This document shows, one piece after another, positions 36,888-45,956 of a DNA stretch of 58,330 nucleotides. Origin of the DNA: Rhodoluna sp. (GTDB lineage Bacteria > Actinomycetota > Actinomycetes > Actinomycetales > Microbacteriaceae); the NCBI RefSeq assembly GCF_024639375.1, contig NZ_JAHEIM010000010.1, positions 1 through 58,330 of the forward strand. Direction: 5' to 3'. Below the pieces are notes generated by a model. That model did no database searches. It was not told the origin of the DNA and was given only the letters and a program-made list of their open reading frames with translations. Position numbers and translations under genes: made by a program. The stretch's first letter is position 1, and each line of letters begins with the position of its first letter.

Positions 36888-38304
36888 TTGCAACCACTGA
36901 TTTTGAGGCAACGTTTACGATTGCGTTCTGATCGGCATCCACGGTGATTGCATCACCCTTGCATTTGCCGTTAGCTGATTTAAAACCGCCGCTGATCAAG
37001 TCGCAATAAACACCCGGTTGCAAAGTTGTTTTGACTGAACCTTCATATTTCTTGTCACCGTTGTTGAAGGCAATAAAACCAAGTTCGCCGCGGCTAAACG
37101 CATAAACGTTGCCGTCATCAAACTGCTTCAACACAGCTGTGTTTCCAACCGCGTGGCGCCAAGCAACCATGCCTGCAATTTCGTTCCAACGGTGTTGGCA
37201 CACAAACAATCCGTCAGTCACGGCATCCACAGGGCTAGCAAATTTTGAACAGCTGGCATCAAGCACCTTATTGTCGGCGCCTAGGTTTGGTGAGGCATCG
37301 TTTTCGCTGAATGCATAGCCGGAATAAACCATTGGAACGCCGTATGGTACCGAAAGCATGAACGCATTGGCCAAGGCAAAAGCCGGCGCATCGCGATAAT
37401 TCAAAGCTTCACCATTTCGCTCGGTGTCGTGATTGCTCACCATGGTCACCAAGTTTGCGCTGTCTTCAAACAAAGTCAACGCGGTTGGGTCGGCAGCGCC
37501 ATTGAGCGAGCCAAACGAATTGAACATTTGGGTCGATTGGCTCATCCAGTTGAAGCTAAAGGTGTTTCCCATAGCCTTGTAGTCGGCTGGGTCTGGCGTG
37601 GTGCCGATTACCTCAAAAATCCACGAGGTGTCGCTGGGCATTGCGTCAACAATTTTTTTCAACTCGGCAGCGGCAATGTGTTTTGCTGCGTCAACGCGAA
37701 AACCAGCCACGCCAAGTGAGCGCAAATCTTTTAGATACCCAATAATTTTGTCGCGCACGCTTTGCTTGCTGGTGTCTAGATCAGAGAGTCCAAGCAATTC
37801 ACACTGCTGAACCTGGTCCACGCTGTTCCAGTCCTCAATGCCACCCGAAGCAGAATCGCAGTGGTGAAAATCTGTTTCGCCATAAAGCCCCGGATAGTCG
37901 TATTTGGTGTGCTCGGTGCCTGCCCAACCGTTCACATCACTGGCAGCCATGTGGTTGATCACTGCATCGGCGATGATTGCCACGCCCGCTGTTTTGCATG
38001 TACTAACCATGTTGGCAAACTCTTCGCGGGTGCCCAGGTTTGAATCAAGCTTGTAGCTGGTTGGTTGATAGTGGGTCCACCATTGGTCGCCCAAAATATG
38101 TTCCTCGGGTGGTGAAACCAACACCCAGTCGTAGCCCGCTGGTCCTAGGAAATCGGTGCACTCTGCAGCTACCGAGTTCCAGTTCCACATGAACATCTGC
38201 ACACCAACTGAATCTTCTGCTACAACTTTTGGGCCCACCGGAGCGCAGGCGCTAAAAGAGATGAGCGCAGCGATAGCAATTGCGATGGCTTTGATTGGCT
38301 TCAT
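36862..38304 (-). CDS. Secreted alpha-amylase (GH13), probable lipoprotein
   Basis: The enzyme cleaves internal alpha-1,4 bonds of starch or glycogen. The 480-aa product has a signal peptide (KPIKAIAIAIAALISFSAC) with Cys20 at an approximate lipobox, suggesting lipid anchoring. The catalytic barrel resembles the animal/Streptomyces alpha-amylase type: GVQMFMWNWNSVAAECTDFLG at the start, IIADAVINHMA, the nucleophile in GFRVDAAKHIA, the acid Glu in SWIFEVIG and the third acid in VSNHDTERN. A C-terminal beta domain follows, and no starch-binding module is evident. The ATG is preceded at seven bases by TAGGCT with no Shine-Dalgarno. Confidence 0.93.
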   Translation of the reverse strand: MKPIKAIAIAIAALISFSACAPVGPKVVAEDSVGVQMFMWNWNSVAAECTDFLGPAGYDWVLVSPPEEHILGDQWWTHYQPTSYKLDSNLGTREEFANMVSTCKTAGVAIIADAVINHMAASDVNGWAGTEHTKYDYPGLYGETDFHHCDSASGGIEDWNSVDQVQQCELLGLSDLDTSKQSVRDKIIGYLKDLRSLGVAGFRVDAAKHIAAAELKKIVDAMPSDTSWIFEVIGTTPDPADYKAMGNTFSFNWMSQSTQMFNSFGSLNGAADPTALTLFEDSANLVTMVSNHDTERNGEALNYRDAPAFALANAFMLSVPYGVPMVYSGYAFSENDASPNLGADNKVLDASCSKFASPVDAVTDGLFVCQHRWNEIAGMVAWRHAVGNTAVLKQFDDGNVYAFSRGELGFIAFNNGDKKYEGSVKTTLQPGVYCDLISGGFKSANGKCKGDAITVDADQNAIVNVASKSVVAISAAAQVR

Positions 38305-38311
38305 GCAAATC

Positions 38312-38317
38312 AGCCTA
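38312..38317 (-). promoter_or_regulatory. -10 box for leaderless alpha-amylase transcript
   Basis: TAGGCT on the minus strand ends seven bases before the amylase ATG at 38304. It shares the 71-base intergenic region with the divergent surface-protein promoter at 38364. Confidence 0.45.
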
Positions 38318-38363
38318 ATTGCAAATTTGTGGATAACTCAGGTGGTGAAAGTATCCGGAGTTT

Positions 38364-38369
38364 TATTTT
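38364..38369 (+). promoter_or_regulatory. -10 box for leaderless surface-protein transcript
   Basis: TATTTT ends six bases before the ATG at 38376. GGAG at 38357-38360 is too far upstream (over 15 bases) to serve as an ideal ribosome-binding site. Confidence 0.4.
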
Positions 38370-38375
38370 GTTCGC

Positions 38376-40763
38376 ATGCACAGAATTCAAAAAACCAAGT
38401 GGCGCGCATTTTCTGCAGCGGCCTGCGTTCTTGCTGTGCTGTTCGGGGGATTGATCGCTCAATCGGTTCGAGCAGTGAGCACAAATCCAGCACCGGTGTG
38501 CGTGGGTACCAGTTGTTCGGTCACATTTCCATACACCGGCGACTACTATCGATGGTCACCTCCCGCGGGTGCCCAAAATGTTTCGATTGATTTGCTCGGC
38601 GCACAAGGTGGTCGAGCGGGCGGCCTAGGTGGTCGCGTGACCGGCACCTTTGCAACCGTGCCAACCTCGCTTTATATCTATGTTGGTGGCGCTGGCAATC
38701 AGGGCTCAGGCGCAGCCGGTGGTTTTAACGGCGGTGGCACTGCGGGTAGTGGTCGAGGCGATGAAGGCTCGGGCGGTGGCGCCACGGATGTTCGCACCGG
38801 CACTTTGCTTGCTGATCGCATTGCCACAGCGGGCGGCGGCGGTGGCTCTGGAGGTTTCTCAGGTGGCGGCGGTGGTGGAGCCGGTGGCACCTACGGTTCG
38901 GCTGGTACCAGCGGTCAAGGCCAAGGCGGTTCGGGTGCGACTGCAACCGCCGGTGGTAGCGGAGGGTTTCCAAACGGTGGAAGCTGGGGAACTGCGGGTG
39001 AACTTGGCCTAGGCGGCATCGGTGGTTCGAGCACCACTTCCGGAGGAGGCGGTGGCGGTGGCGGTTATTACGGTGGCGGTGGCGGCGGTGCCGACATCGA
39101 TAGCTGTTGCACAAACGCCGGTGGTGGCGGTGGTGGATCATCTTGGGTGAACATCACTGCGCTCTTGAGTTCAACAAACACAGCTGCCTATCGAGCCGGC
39201 GCCGGTTTGGCAATCATTAGTTATTTGGTTCCACCGAGCGTGACAACTTTTGCGCCCAATGTGACGCTAACTAATACAGACCTAATTACCTACTCGTTGG
39301 TCTTTAACGAAACAGTCACTGGTTTAGCAAACACAGATTTTGCGACGACCGGTTCAACGGCAACTTGTTCCACAATTGCGGTGACAGGAAGTTTGACAAT
39401 GTACACAGTGACGGTGTCGGGTTGCACGCCCGGCACATTGAACCTGAAGTTGAGTGCAAACTCGGTGACTGGCGCAATTGTTGGCCCAGCGGCTTTGGCT
39501 TCGGCAACTGCAGTGACCATCGATCGCGCGGCACCCACCGTGGTGATTACACCACCGACTACTCCAACAAATGCCGCAACTTTTAATTACACAATTTTGT
39601 TCAATGAGACCGTGACCGGTTTTGCTGCATCAGATCTTTCGGTTGTTCCAACCGGTTGTGTGATTGCAGAGCCCACTGGGTCAGGCACAAGTTACTCAGT
39701 TGCAGTCTCCGGATGTGCCGATGGCGCATCGGTAGTGCTCACACTCGCCACTAACTCGGTGGTGGATGCGGCTACGAATGTTGGCCCAGCTGCTGCAACT
39801 GTTGCCGCGGCGGTTGCCGTCAAACGCGCCGCACCGGTTCCGGTGTTTGCCACCGTTGCAGCAACAAGTTATGTTTCACCGAGTTTCAATTTGAGTTTTG
39901 CCGAAACGGTTACCGGAGTCACGCTCTCTGATTTCTCGACTACGGCCGCAGGTTGCAGCTTGAGCCTTACCGAAACTACGGCAGGCAAAGCCTTCACCGT
40001 GTCCACTACCGGTTGTGCACTTGGTCCGGTTCAGGTGAGCATCGCAGCAAATGCTTATGTTGATTCGCTTGGCAACCAGGGGCCGCTAGCAGCGACCCTT
40101 TCTGGCACAGTCACGGTTGCGGCTACCCCAACTCCAACACCAACGCCTACGGTGACTGCCACACCAACCCCGACACCAACGCCAACGCCTACTCCCACCC
40201 AGAGTGTGGCACCGATTGTGGTTAGTCCTCCGGTGAATTCAAACCCACCAACTTCGCCAGATAGCTCGACCCCGGTGGTTAATAAAACGCCTGACCCAGT
40301 GGCAACTGTTGATCCGTTGCCTCAACCAACCCCTGAGCCAACTCAGGCAGTCGTGATTGAGCAGGCACCAACCGTGCTCACGCCGGTAGTGCGGCCAACG
40401 GCTCCGAAGGCAACCCGCACCACCAAGAGTGCCGGCACCAAAGCAGTTGCCAGGTCAACGCCGAAGGCTATTGTCACTGTGCCAACCGAGGCAATTGAAG
40501 TGCAGTCAATCACGCCCACCGAGATGGCCACCGATGAATTGAATGTGAACCCAATTCAGCCCGAGAACATCGAGTTGCCGGCAGAGGAAATTATGCTGAA
40601 TAACCCAACTGAGGCCAAGCCGTTTGAAATAAGTGAAAACGTAGATTGGCAAATGTGGGCGACCAGTGCGGTGATGGCGTTGGCGGTTGCGCTTGCCGGG
40701 GTTGGAATATTCCGCGGTAGCAAGAACCTGCGTCAACGCCGGTTAGAGAAAAAGTATGCCTAG
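38376..40763 (+). CDS. Membrane-anchored surface protein: Gly-rich domain, three Ig-like repeats, Thr-Pro stalk
   Basis: A 795-aa exported protein of unknown function. Order: signal peptide (about 1-33, cleaved near VRA); Gly-rich domain to about residue 284, with VSIDLLGAQGG and many GGGGG runs, resembling the glycine-rich domain seen in ALK-like and bacterial surface proteins; three ~100-residue Ig-like repeats (nt 39229-39534, 39535-39831, 39832-40125), each with an (N/A)ETVTG motif and exactly two Cys; a Thr-Pro stalk (40126-40203); a Pro/Thr/Glu-rich region; and a C-terminal membrane helix (WATSAVMALAVALAGVGIF) with a basic cytoplasmic tail. No LPXTG motif. The design suggests a cell-wall-spanning adhesin or polymer-binding protein. 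Confidence 0.85.
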   Translation: MHRIQKTKWRAFSAAACVLAVLFGGLIAQSVRAVSTNPAPVCVGTSCSVTFPYTGDYYRWSPPAGAQNVSIDLLGAQGGRAGGLGGRVTGTFATVPTSLYIYVGGAGNQGSGAAGGFNGGGTAGSGRGDEGSGGGATDVRTGTLLADRIATAGGGGGSGGFSGGGGGGAGGTYGSAGTSGQGQGGSGATATAGGSGGFPNGGSWGTAGELGLGGIGGSSTTSGGGGGGGGYYGGGGGGADIDSCCTNAGGGGGGSSWVNITALLSSTNTAAYRAGAGLAIISYLVPPSVTTFAPNVTLTNTDLITYSLVFNETVTGLANTDFATTGSTATCSTIAVTGSLTMYTVTVSGCTPGTLNLKLSANSVTGAIVGPAALASATAVTIDRAAPTVVITPPTTPTNAATFNYTILFNETVTGFAASDLSVVPTGCVIAEPTGSGTSYSVAVSGCADGASVVLTLATNSVVDAATNVGPAAATVAAAVAVKRAAPVPVFATVAATSYVSPSFNLSFAETVTGVTLSDFSTTAAGCSLSLTETTAGKAFTVSTTGCALGPVQVSIAANAYVDSLGNQGPLAATLSGTVTVAATPTPTPTPTVTATPTPTPTPTPTPTQSVAPIVVSPPVNSNPPTSPDSSTPVVNKTPDPVATVDPLPQPTPEPTQAVVIEQAPTVLTPVVRPTAPKATRTTKSAGTKAVARSTPKAIVTVPTEAIEVQSITPTEMATDELNVNPIQPENIELPAEEIMLNNPTEAKPFEISENVDWQMWATSAVMALAVALAGVGIFRGSKNLRQRRLEKKYA

Positions 40764-40768
40764 CTGAT

Positions 40769-41629
40769 TTAGCTAAAGATGATGGTGCGGTCGCCGTCGA
40801 GCAATACGCGACGTTCGGCAAACCATCGAACTGCCTGGGTGAGGGTCTTTGACTCAACATCTTGACCAATTGAAACCAAACGTTTCTTTGAGTCAGAGTG
40901 CTCAACACGAACAACGTTCTGTTCGATGATTGGGCCCTCATCCAGGTCGGCAGTTACAAAGTGTGCGGTGGCGCCAATCAGTTTTACGCCGCGGGCGTGT
41001 GCCTGCGCATATGGGTTGGCACCCTTAAAGCCTGGCAAGAATGAGTGGTGAATGTTGATGATTCGTCCCTCAAACTCCTTGCAGAATTCTTCTGACAAAA
41101 CCTGCATGTAGCGAGCAAGAACAATAAGTTCAATATCTGCGCTCTTGATGTAGGCGCGGAGCATTGCCTCGAACGAACGCTTGTCGGCATCCGCGGTAAT
41201 TTCGTGTGATTCAAATGGCACGCCATAAAACTCGGCCATTGATGCAAGATCTTTGTGGTTACCAAACACTGCAGGAATTTCGACAGGCAGCTGGCCACCG
41301 CGCTGGCGGAACAAAATGTCGTTTAGGCAGTGAGCGCTTTTTGAAACTAAGACCAAAGTCTTCATGTGGCGACCAACTGTGTCTAGCTGCCAAGTCATGT
41401 TGTATCGATCGGCCACTGGAATGATCTGCTTTTCGAAGTGTTCGCGCGGAACCGCTGATTCGATTTGCAGTCGCATGAAGAAGCGGCCGGTGTCCTCAGA
41501 GGCAAACTGTGATGACTCAGTGATGTTTCCGTTTGCAGCAACGATTGCCCCAGAGATTGCGTGCACAATGCCCGGCTTATCTTCACACACGAGGGTGAGC
41601 ACCCAGTGGGTGTTAACTGTAGAAGTCAT
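40769..41629 (-). CDS. purU: Formyltetrahydrofolate deformylase
   Basis: PurU hydrolyses 10-formyl-THF to THF and formate, balancing the one-carbon pool. The 286-aa product has an N-terminal ACT domain (WVLTLVCEDKPGIVHAISGAIVAANGNITESSQFAS) and a C-terminal formyltransferase-type domain (LVLVSKSAHCLNDILFR, the catalytic IINIHHSFLPGFKGANPY, LIGATAHFVTADLDEGPIIEQ). I take ATG 41629 as start because the ACT domain follows directly and TAAACT ends seven bases upstream; the in-frame extension to 41710 runs into the neighbouring small gene. Confidence 0.95.
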   Translation of the reverse strand: MTSTVNTHWVLTLVCEDKPGIVHAISGAIVAANGNITESSQFASEDTGRFFMRLQIESAVPREHFEKQIIPVADRYNMTWQLDTVGRHMKTLVLVSKSAHCLNDILFRQRGGQLPVEIPAVFGNHKDLASMAEFYGVPFESHEITADADKRSFEAMLRAYIKSADIELIVLARYMQVLSEEFCKEFEGRIINIHHSFLPGFKGANPYAQAHARGVKLIGATAHFVTADLDEGPIIEQNVVRVEHSDSKKRLVSIGQDVESKTLTQAVRWFAERRVLLDGDRTIIFS

Positions 41630-41636
41630 AGGCTCA

Positions 41637-41642
41637 AGTTTA
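41637..41642 (-). promoter_or_regulatory. -10 box for leaderless purU
   Basis: TAAACT on the minus strand ends seven bases before the purU ATG. The stretch CTAAACTTGAGC plus the ATGAC start is almost the same as that before trpS (54935-54940). Confidence 0.5.
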
Positions 41643-41652
41643 GGTGAGCGGT

Positions 41653-41778
41653 TTAGTCCAGAGGGCTCTGATTGCGTGCCTTGTGCGTGATGACAGATAC
41701 GAGAATCCATAGGCCCATCAATAGCCCAACGGCAATCATTGAGCCACCAATAAGCACAGGTGTAGGCAAATCAAACAT
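41653..41778 (-). CDS. 41-aa single-pass membrane protein
   Basis: A short frame from ATG 41778 to TAA 41653-41655 encodes MFDLPTPVLIGGSMIAVGLL, then MGLWILVSVITHKARNQSPLD. It has one hydrophobic helix of about 22 residues, a short outside N-terminus and a basic C-terminal end, so the C-terminus is probably cytoplasmic. GGGGGAAC lies about nine bases before the ATG. It ends 23 bases before purU on the same strand, opposite glyA. I do not recognise a family. The coding case rests on the membrane-protein-like composition, the ribosome-binding site and the empty context. Confidence 0.6.
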   Translation of the reverse strand: MFDLPTPVLIGGSMIAVGLLMGLWILVSVITHKARNQSPLD

Positions 41779-41935
41779 TTTTTAGTTCCCCCAGTTGAGC
41801 AGGTTCAGTTTACCGAGCATTTCACGCCAGTGGCAGAGGGTGGCAACAAATAGGTGGCCAGCACGCACTGGGCTAATCCGGGGTCTGTAAATGTTAGAAT
41901 TAGGCATTCTTACCGCCATTTTTAGGGGTTTACTC

Positions 41936-43216
41936 ATGTCACAGCAGCATTCAACCTTCAACTTGCCTCTGAGCGAGACCGATCCTGAAATTGCCGCGGT
42001 TTTGGCTGCTGAGCTTGACCGCCAGCGCCACACCCTAGAGATGATCGCCAGTGAGAACTTTGTGTCTCGCGGCGTGCTTGAGGCTCAGGGCTCAGTGCTC
42101 ACCAACAAATATGCCGAGGGCTACCCGGGCAAGCGCTACTACGGTGGTTGCGAAGCTGTGGACGTTGCCGAGAACCTAGCTCGCGACCGCGCAAAGGCCC
42201 TTTTTGGTGCCGACCACGCAAACGTTCAGCCCCACTCTGGTGCATCGGCTAACGCCGCAGTTTTGATGGCTTTGGCTAACCCTGGCGATCGCATTCTTGG
42301 TCTTGAATTGGCCCACGGTGGCCACTTGACTCACGGCATGCGTTTGAACTTCTCGGGCAAGATGTACGAAGGTCACGCTTACGAACTAAACGCCGAAACT
42401 CACCTAATCGACATGGACATCGTTCGTGCTCGTGCGCACGAGGTAAAGCCTGCGGTAATCATCGCCGGTTGGTCTGCTTACTCACGTCACCTTGACTTCG
42501 CCGAGTTCCGCAAAATTGCCGACGAGGTTGGCGCAAAGCTCTGGGTTGACATGGCTCACTTTGCAGGTTTGGTTGCGGCTGGTTTGCACCCGTCACCGGT
42601 TCCTTATGCCGATGTCGTTTCAACCACCGTGCACAAGACTCTTGCTGGCCCACGTTCAGGTTTGATTCTTTGCAAGGCTGAGTTTGCCAAGAAGATCGAC
42701 TCAGCAGTGTTCCCTGGTCAGCAGGGTGGCCCGTTGATGCACGTTGTTGCAGCGAAGGCTGTTGCATTTAAGGCTGCTGCCTCGGATGAATTCAAAGACC
42801 GTCAGAAGCGCACCATCGAAGGTGCTGCAATCATCGCCGAGCGTCTGATGAAGGATGACGTCACTTCAAACGGAGTTAAGGTTCTAACCGGTGGCACTCA
42901 GGTGCACCTAGTTTTGGTTGACCTGCGCAACGCACCAATCGATGGCCAAACTGCAGAAGACTTGCTGCACGAAGTTGGCATCACAGTTAACCGCAACTCG
43001 GTGCCAAACGACCCGCGACCACCAATGGTTACCTCTGGTGTTCGCATCGGCACCCCGGCGCTAGCGACTCGCGGTTTTGGCGCAGAGCAGTTCACCGAAG
43101 TTGCGGAGATCATTGCAGGCGTTTTGGTGCCAAACCCAGACATCGCGGCCCTGCGCGCTCGCACACGTGCACTTACCGAAGCCTTCCCGCTATACAGCGG
43201 TTTGGAATCTTGGTAA
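41936..43216 (+). CDS. glyA: Serine hydroxymethyltransferase
   Basis: GlyA interconverts serine + THF and glycine + 5,10-methylene-THF, the main source of one-carbon units. ATG 41936, preceded by TAGGGG, gives 426 aa starting [30 protein letters not shown]; the in-frame ATG at 41891 would add unrelated residues. Family motifs are [39 protein letters not shown] and the PLP Lys in [23 protein letters not shown] at 41894-41899 may be its -10 box. folD follows 21 bases later. Confidence 0.97.
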   Translation: MSQQHSTFNLPLSETDPEIAAVLAAELDRQRHTLEMIASENFVSRGVLEAQGSVLTNKYAEGYPGKRYYGGCEAVDVAENLARDRAKALFGADHANVQPHSGASANAAVLMALANPGDRILGLELAHGGHLTHGMRLNFSGKMYEGHAYELNAETHLIDMDIVRARAHEVKPAVIIAGWSAYSRHLDFAEFRKIADEVGAKLWVDMAHFAGLVAAGLHPSPVPYADVVSTTVHKTLAGPRSGLILCKAEFAKKIDSAVFPGQQGGPLMHVVAAKAVAFKAAASDEFKDRQKRTIEGAAIIAERLMKDDVTSNGVKVLTGGTQVHLVLVDLRNAPIDGQTAEDLLHEVGITVNRNSVPNDPRPPMVTSGVRIGTPALATRGFGAEQFTEVAEIIAGVLVPNPDIAALRARTRALTEAFPLYSGLESW

Positions 43217-43237
43217 TAACGAAACTCGGGTAAAAAT

Positions 43238-44107
43238 ATGACTGCCGTTCGACTAGACGGCCTTGCCACCGCAAAAGCGATCAAGGCTGAAATTGCCGAA
43301 CAGGTAATTCACCTAAAGCAAAAAGGCATCACACCAGGCCTTGGCACTTTGTTGGTTGGTGACGACCCGGGTTCGCACTCATACGTTTCGGGCAAACACC
43401 GTGACTGTGCCGAAGTTGGCATTCACTCGATTCGCGTCGACATGCCCGCCGATTCAAGTGTTGACGACATTCGTTCGGCAATTCGCGACCTGAATGAAGA
43501 CAAAGAAGTAACCGGCTACATCATTCAGTTGCCGTTGCCGTTTGGCATCGACACCAACGCCATGCTTGAGCTGATTGACCCAAATAAAGACGCGGATGGC
43601 TTGCACCCAACCAACCTGGGCCGCTTGGTGCTTGGCGTATCAGGCGATCTGACCTCACCTTTGCCTTGCACCCCAGCCGGAATTGTGGAGCTGTTGGCTC
43701 GCTATGACGTGCCAATGCACGGTGCCGAGGTTGCAGTGATTGGCCGTGGTGTTACAGTTGGTCGCCCGCTTGGTTTGCTGATGTCTCGCAAGGGCATTGA
43801 CTCAACAGTCACGCTTTTGCACTCGGGTTCTCGCGACATTGAGCACGCCGTCAAGCGCGCCGACATCGTGGTTGCCGCCCTTGGTGTTGCTCACTTTGTG
43901 CAACCGGAGTGGATCAAGCCTGGTGCCGCCGTGCTAGACGTTGGCATCACTCGTGTGACTGATGCCGAAGGCAAGGCAACTTTGGTTGGCGATGTTCACC
44001 CAGATGTGGCCCAGGTGGCCGGCTTCTTGTCGCCAAACCCAGGTGGCGTTGGCCCAATGACCCGAGCAATGTTGCTTCGAAACGTTCTTGACGCAGCTTC
44101 TCGCTAA
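43238..44107 (+). CDS. folD: Methylenetetrahydrofolate dehydrogenase / methenyl-THF cyclohydrolase
   Basis: FolD turns 5,10-methylene-THF into 10-formyl-THF, the cofactor of PurN and PurH. The 289-aa protein has the catalytic region [25 protein letters not shown] (Lys within YVSGKHR; the family usually has YVxxKxK), [11 protein letters not shown], the [13 protein letters not shown] segment and the NADP-binding [16 protein letters not shown]. With glyA it forms an operon converting serine carbon to formyl-folate. Confidence 0.95.
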   Translation: MTAVRLDGLATAKAIKAEIAEQVIHLKQKGITPGLGTLLVGDDPGSHSYVSGKHRDCAEVGIHSIRVDMPADSSVDDIRSAIRDLNEDKEVTGYIIQLPLPFGIDTNAMLELIDPNKDADGLHPTNLGRLVLGVSGDLTSPLPCTPAGIVELLARYDVPMHGAEVAVIGRGVTVGRPLGLLMSRKGIDSTVTLLHSGSRDIEHAVKRADIVVAALGVAHFVQPEWIKPGAAVLDVGITRVTDAEGKATLVGDVHPDVAQVAGFLSPNPGGVGPMTRAMLLRNVLDAASR

Positions 44108-44123
44108 TCGCGCAATTTAATTT

Positions 44124-45950
44124 TTAGACTAGCAACTGGTGCTTTGCTAACTCTTTATAAAGCGGAGTGGTCTTAACTAATTCACTGTGCGTGCCAGAGC
44201 CGACAACCTTGCCGTGATCAATCACAATGATTTGGTCACTGTCGACAACGGTTGATAGTCGGTGCGCAATTACAATCAAGGTGCGATTCACGGCAACTGC
44301 GTCGATTGCTTCGCGCATGCGCTGTTCATTCAAACCATCGAGCGATGATGTTGACTCATCGAGCAACAAAATTGGTGGTGCAGAAAGTAATGTTCGTGCA
44401 ATCGCCAAACGCTGACGCTCACCACCGCTCAACATGATTCCGCTTTCGCCAACTGGCGCGCCTAGACCCTGAGGGTCGCGTTGCAAAACCTCGGTGAGGT
44501 TAACTTTTTCGAGCACATCAATTAGAGCTTCATCGGTTGCATCTGGTGAACCAATCAACAGGTTCTCTCGAATTGAGCCGGCCAACACTGGTGCATCTTG
44601 TTCGACATAACCAATTTGTGAACGCAGCTCATCGCGACTAATTGCATGCACTGGCTGACCATCGAGAAAGATGAAACCAGAGTTTGGTTCATAGAAACGC
44701 TCAATCAAACTTAGGATGGTTGACTTGCCGGCGCCCGATGGGCCAACAATTGCAACACGAGTGCCGCGCTTAATTTCGAATGACACGTTATCAAGCACGG
44801 TAGCCGGTTCACTCGGTTCAGGGTTCTCTTCTGAAACAGGTGCCGCATATTTGAAAACAACATTTTCAAATTTGATGGCGGTGTCGTTGACTGCGTGGCG
44901 ACCGCTTGAGATAACTTTTTCGGTGGCTTCGCTCTCAGTAGGAATCTCGAGAACCTCAGTGATGCGGGCAAGAGCGCCCAAAGCACTTTGCACTGAGCTG
45001 TAGGCACCAAAAGCTTGGCCCAAAGGTCGAACCATCAGAAACAACAACAAAACGAAGGTCACCAGGTTGGCTACTGTGGTGGCTCCTGAGGCAACTCGAA
45101 AACCACCAACACCAAGAACCACAATGAATGCGCCATTCATGGCGATGCCTGCAATTGGAGCAATGCTCGATGAGATGCGGGCAATCTTGACGCCCTGGTC
45201 GTAGGCCAAGCGAGCTTGCTCGCTAATGGCTTCGGCTTCGCGTTGCTCGGCTCGCGCCGCACGAATGGTGCGAATGGCTGAAAGGGCACGTTCAACCGCT
45301 GCCGCCATTGCACCAACTCGTTCTTGGGCCTTTGTGGTGGCGTGGCGAATCTGACGAGCGGTGAAAACAATTGCCGAGACGGCAACCAAAATTACCAACA
45401 GGGTTGCAATCAGCAGCACTGGGTCAAGAACTGCCATCACCACGATGGAGCCAACAAAGATGAGAGCGCCACCAACGGCATCAATCAAGCCCTGGGTGAG
45501 TACTGCACGAAGCAAGGTGGTGTCGCTGCCAACGCGCGAAACCAAGTCGCCGGTGCGGCGAAGGTCATACTCAGCAATTGGCAGGCGCAATAGTCGAGCT
45601 GCAAGGTGACGACGAGCACCGAGCACAACACCCTCGCCGGTCTTAGTCAAAACGTAGTACTGAAAGCCGCTGGCAACTCCGGCAACAATGATCAAGCCCA
45701 CAAGCAGCACAGCAGTGCCAGTTAGGTTTTCACCTTTTTGCACCGAGGTGATTACTTGGCCCACCAACAGCGGTTGGGCCAGGCTTACACCGGCTCCAAA
45801 AACAGAAAGCGCAACCGCAATCCAGAGGGCCTTCTTGTGTTGGCTCAGGTATGGCAACAGCTGACTGAATTTTGCCTTTGGCCCGGTGTATCGACCATTG
45901 GTTGTGTTGCTATTGCCTCGTGGGCCGCGACGTGCGCCAAACATGCTCAT
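44124..45950 (-). CDS. ABC exporter, fused permease and ATPase (MsbA/MdlB type)
   Basis: The 608-aa half-transporter has an N-terminal transmembrane domain with about six helices (residues 35-330, e.g. ALWIAVALSVFGAGVSLAQPLLVGQVI) and a C-terminal ATPase: Walker A VAIVGPSGAGKSTILSLIERFY, signature MLSGGERQRLAIARTLL, Walker B PPILLLDESTSSLD and the H-loop VIAHRLSTVV. It is expected to work as a dimer, exporting a lipid, drug or peptide that cannot be named from sequence. It starts six bases after the adenine methyltransferase and is probably co-transcribed with it. Confidence 0.93.
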   Translation of the reverse strand: MSMFGARRGPRGNSNTTNGRYTGPKAKFSQLLPYLSQHKKALWIAVALSVFGAGVSLAQPLLVGQVITSVQKGENLTGTAVLLVGLIIVAGVASGFQYYVLTKTGEGVVLGARRHLAARLLRLPIAEYDLRRTGDLVSRVGSDTTLLRAVLTQGLIDAVGGALIFVGSIVVMAVLDPVLLIATLLVILVAVSAIVFTARQIRHATTKAQERVGAMAAAVERALSAIRTIRAARAEQREAEAISEQARLAYDQGVKIARISSSIAPIAGIAMNGAFIVVLGVGGFRVASGATTVANLVTFVLLLFLMVRPLGQAFGAYSSVQSALGALARITEVLEIPTESEATEKVISSGRHAVNDTAIKFENVVFKYAAPVSEENPEPSEPATVLDNVSFEIKRGTRVAIVGPSGAGKSTILSLIERFYEPNSGFIFLDGQPVHAISRDELRSQIGYVEQDAPVLAGSIRENLLIGSPDATDEALIDVLEKVNLTEVLQRDPQGLGAPVGESGIMLSGGERQRLAIARTLLSAPPILLLDESTSSLDGLNEQRMREAIDAVAVNRTLIVIAHRLSTVVDSDQIIVIDHGKVVGSGTHSELVKTTPLYKELAKHQLLV

Positions 45951-45956
45951 TGGTTT

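Noticed and set aside
38650-39141. Overlapping frames on both strands in the glycine-rich part of the surface protein
   Set aside because: They arise from the repetitive GGC/GGT codons; the products are low-complexity Ala/Val, Pro or Arg/His and lack start signals.
40126-40203. Short-period direct repeats, considered as a CRISPR or DNA repeat array
   Set aside because: They are degenerate codons for a Thr-Pro stalk in frame with the surface protein, with no unique spacers.
41630-41710. Longer PurU starting at 41710
   Set aside because: The added 27 residues overlap the 41-aa membrane-protein gene in another frame and precede the ACT domain without similarity.
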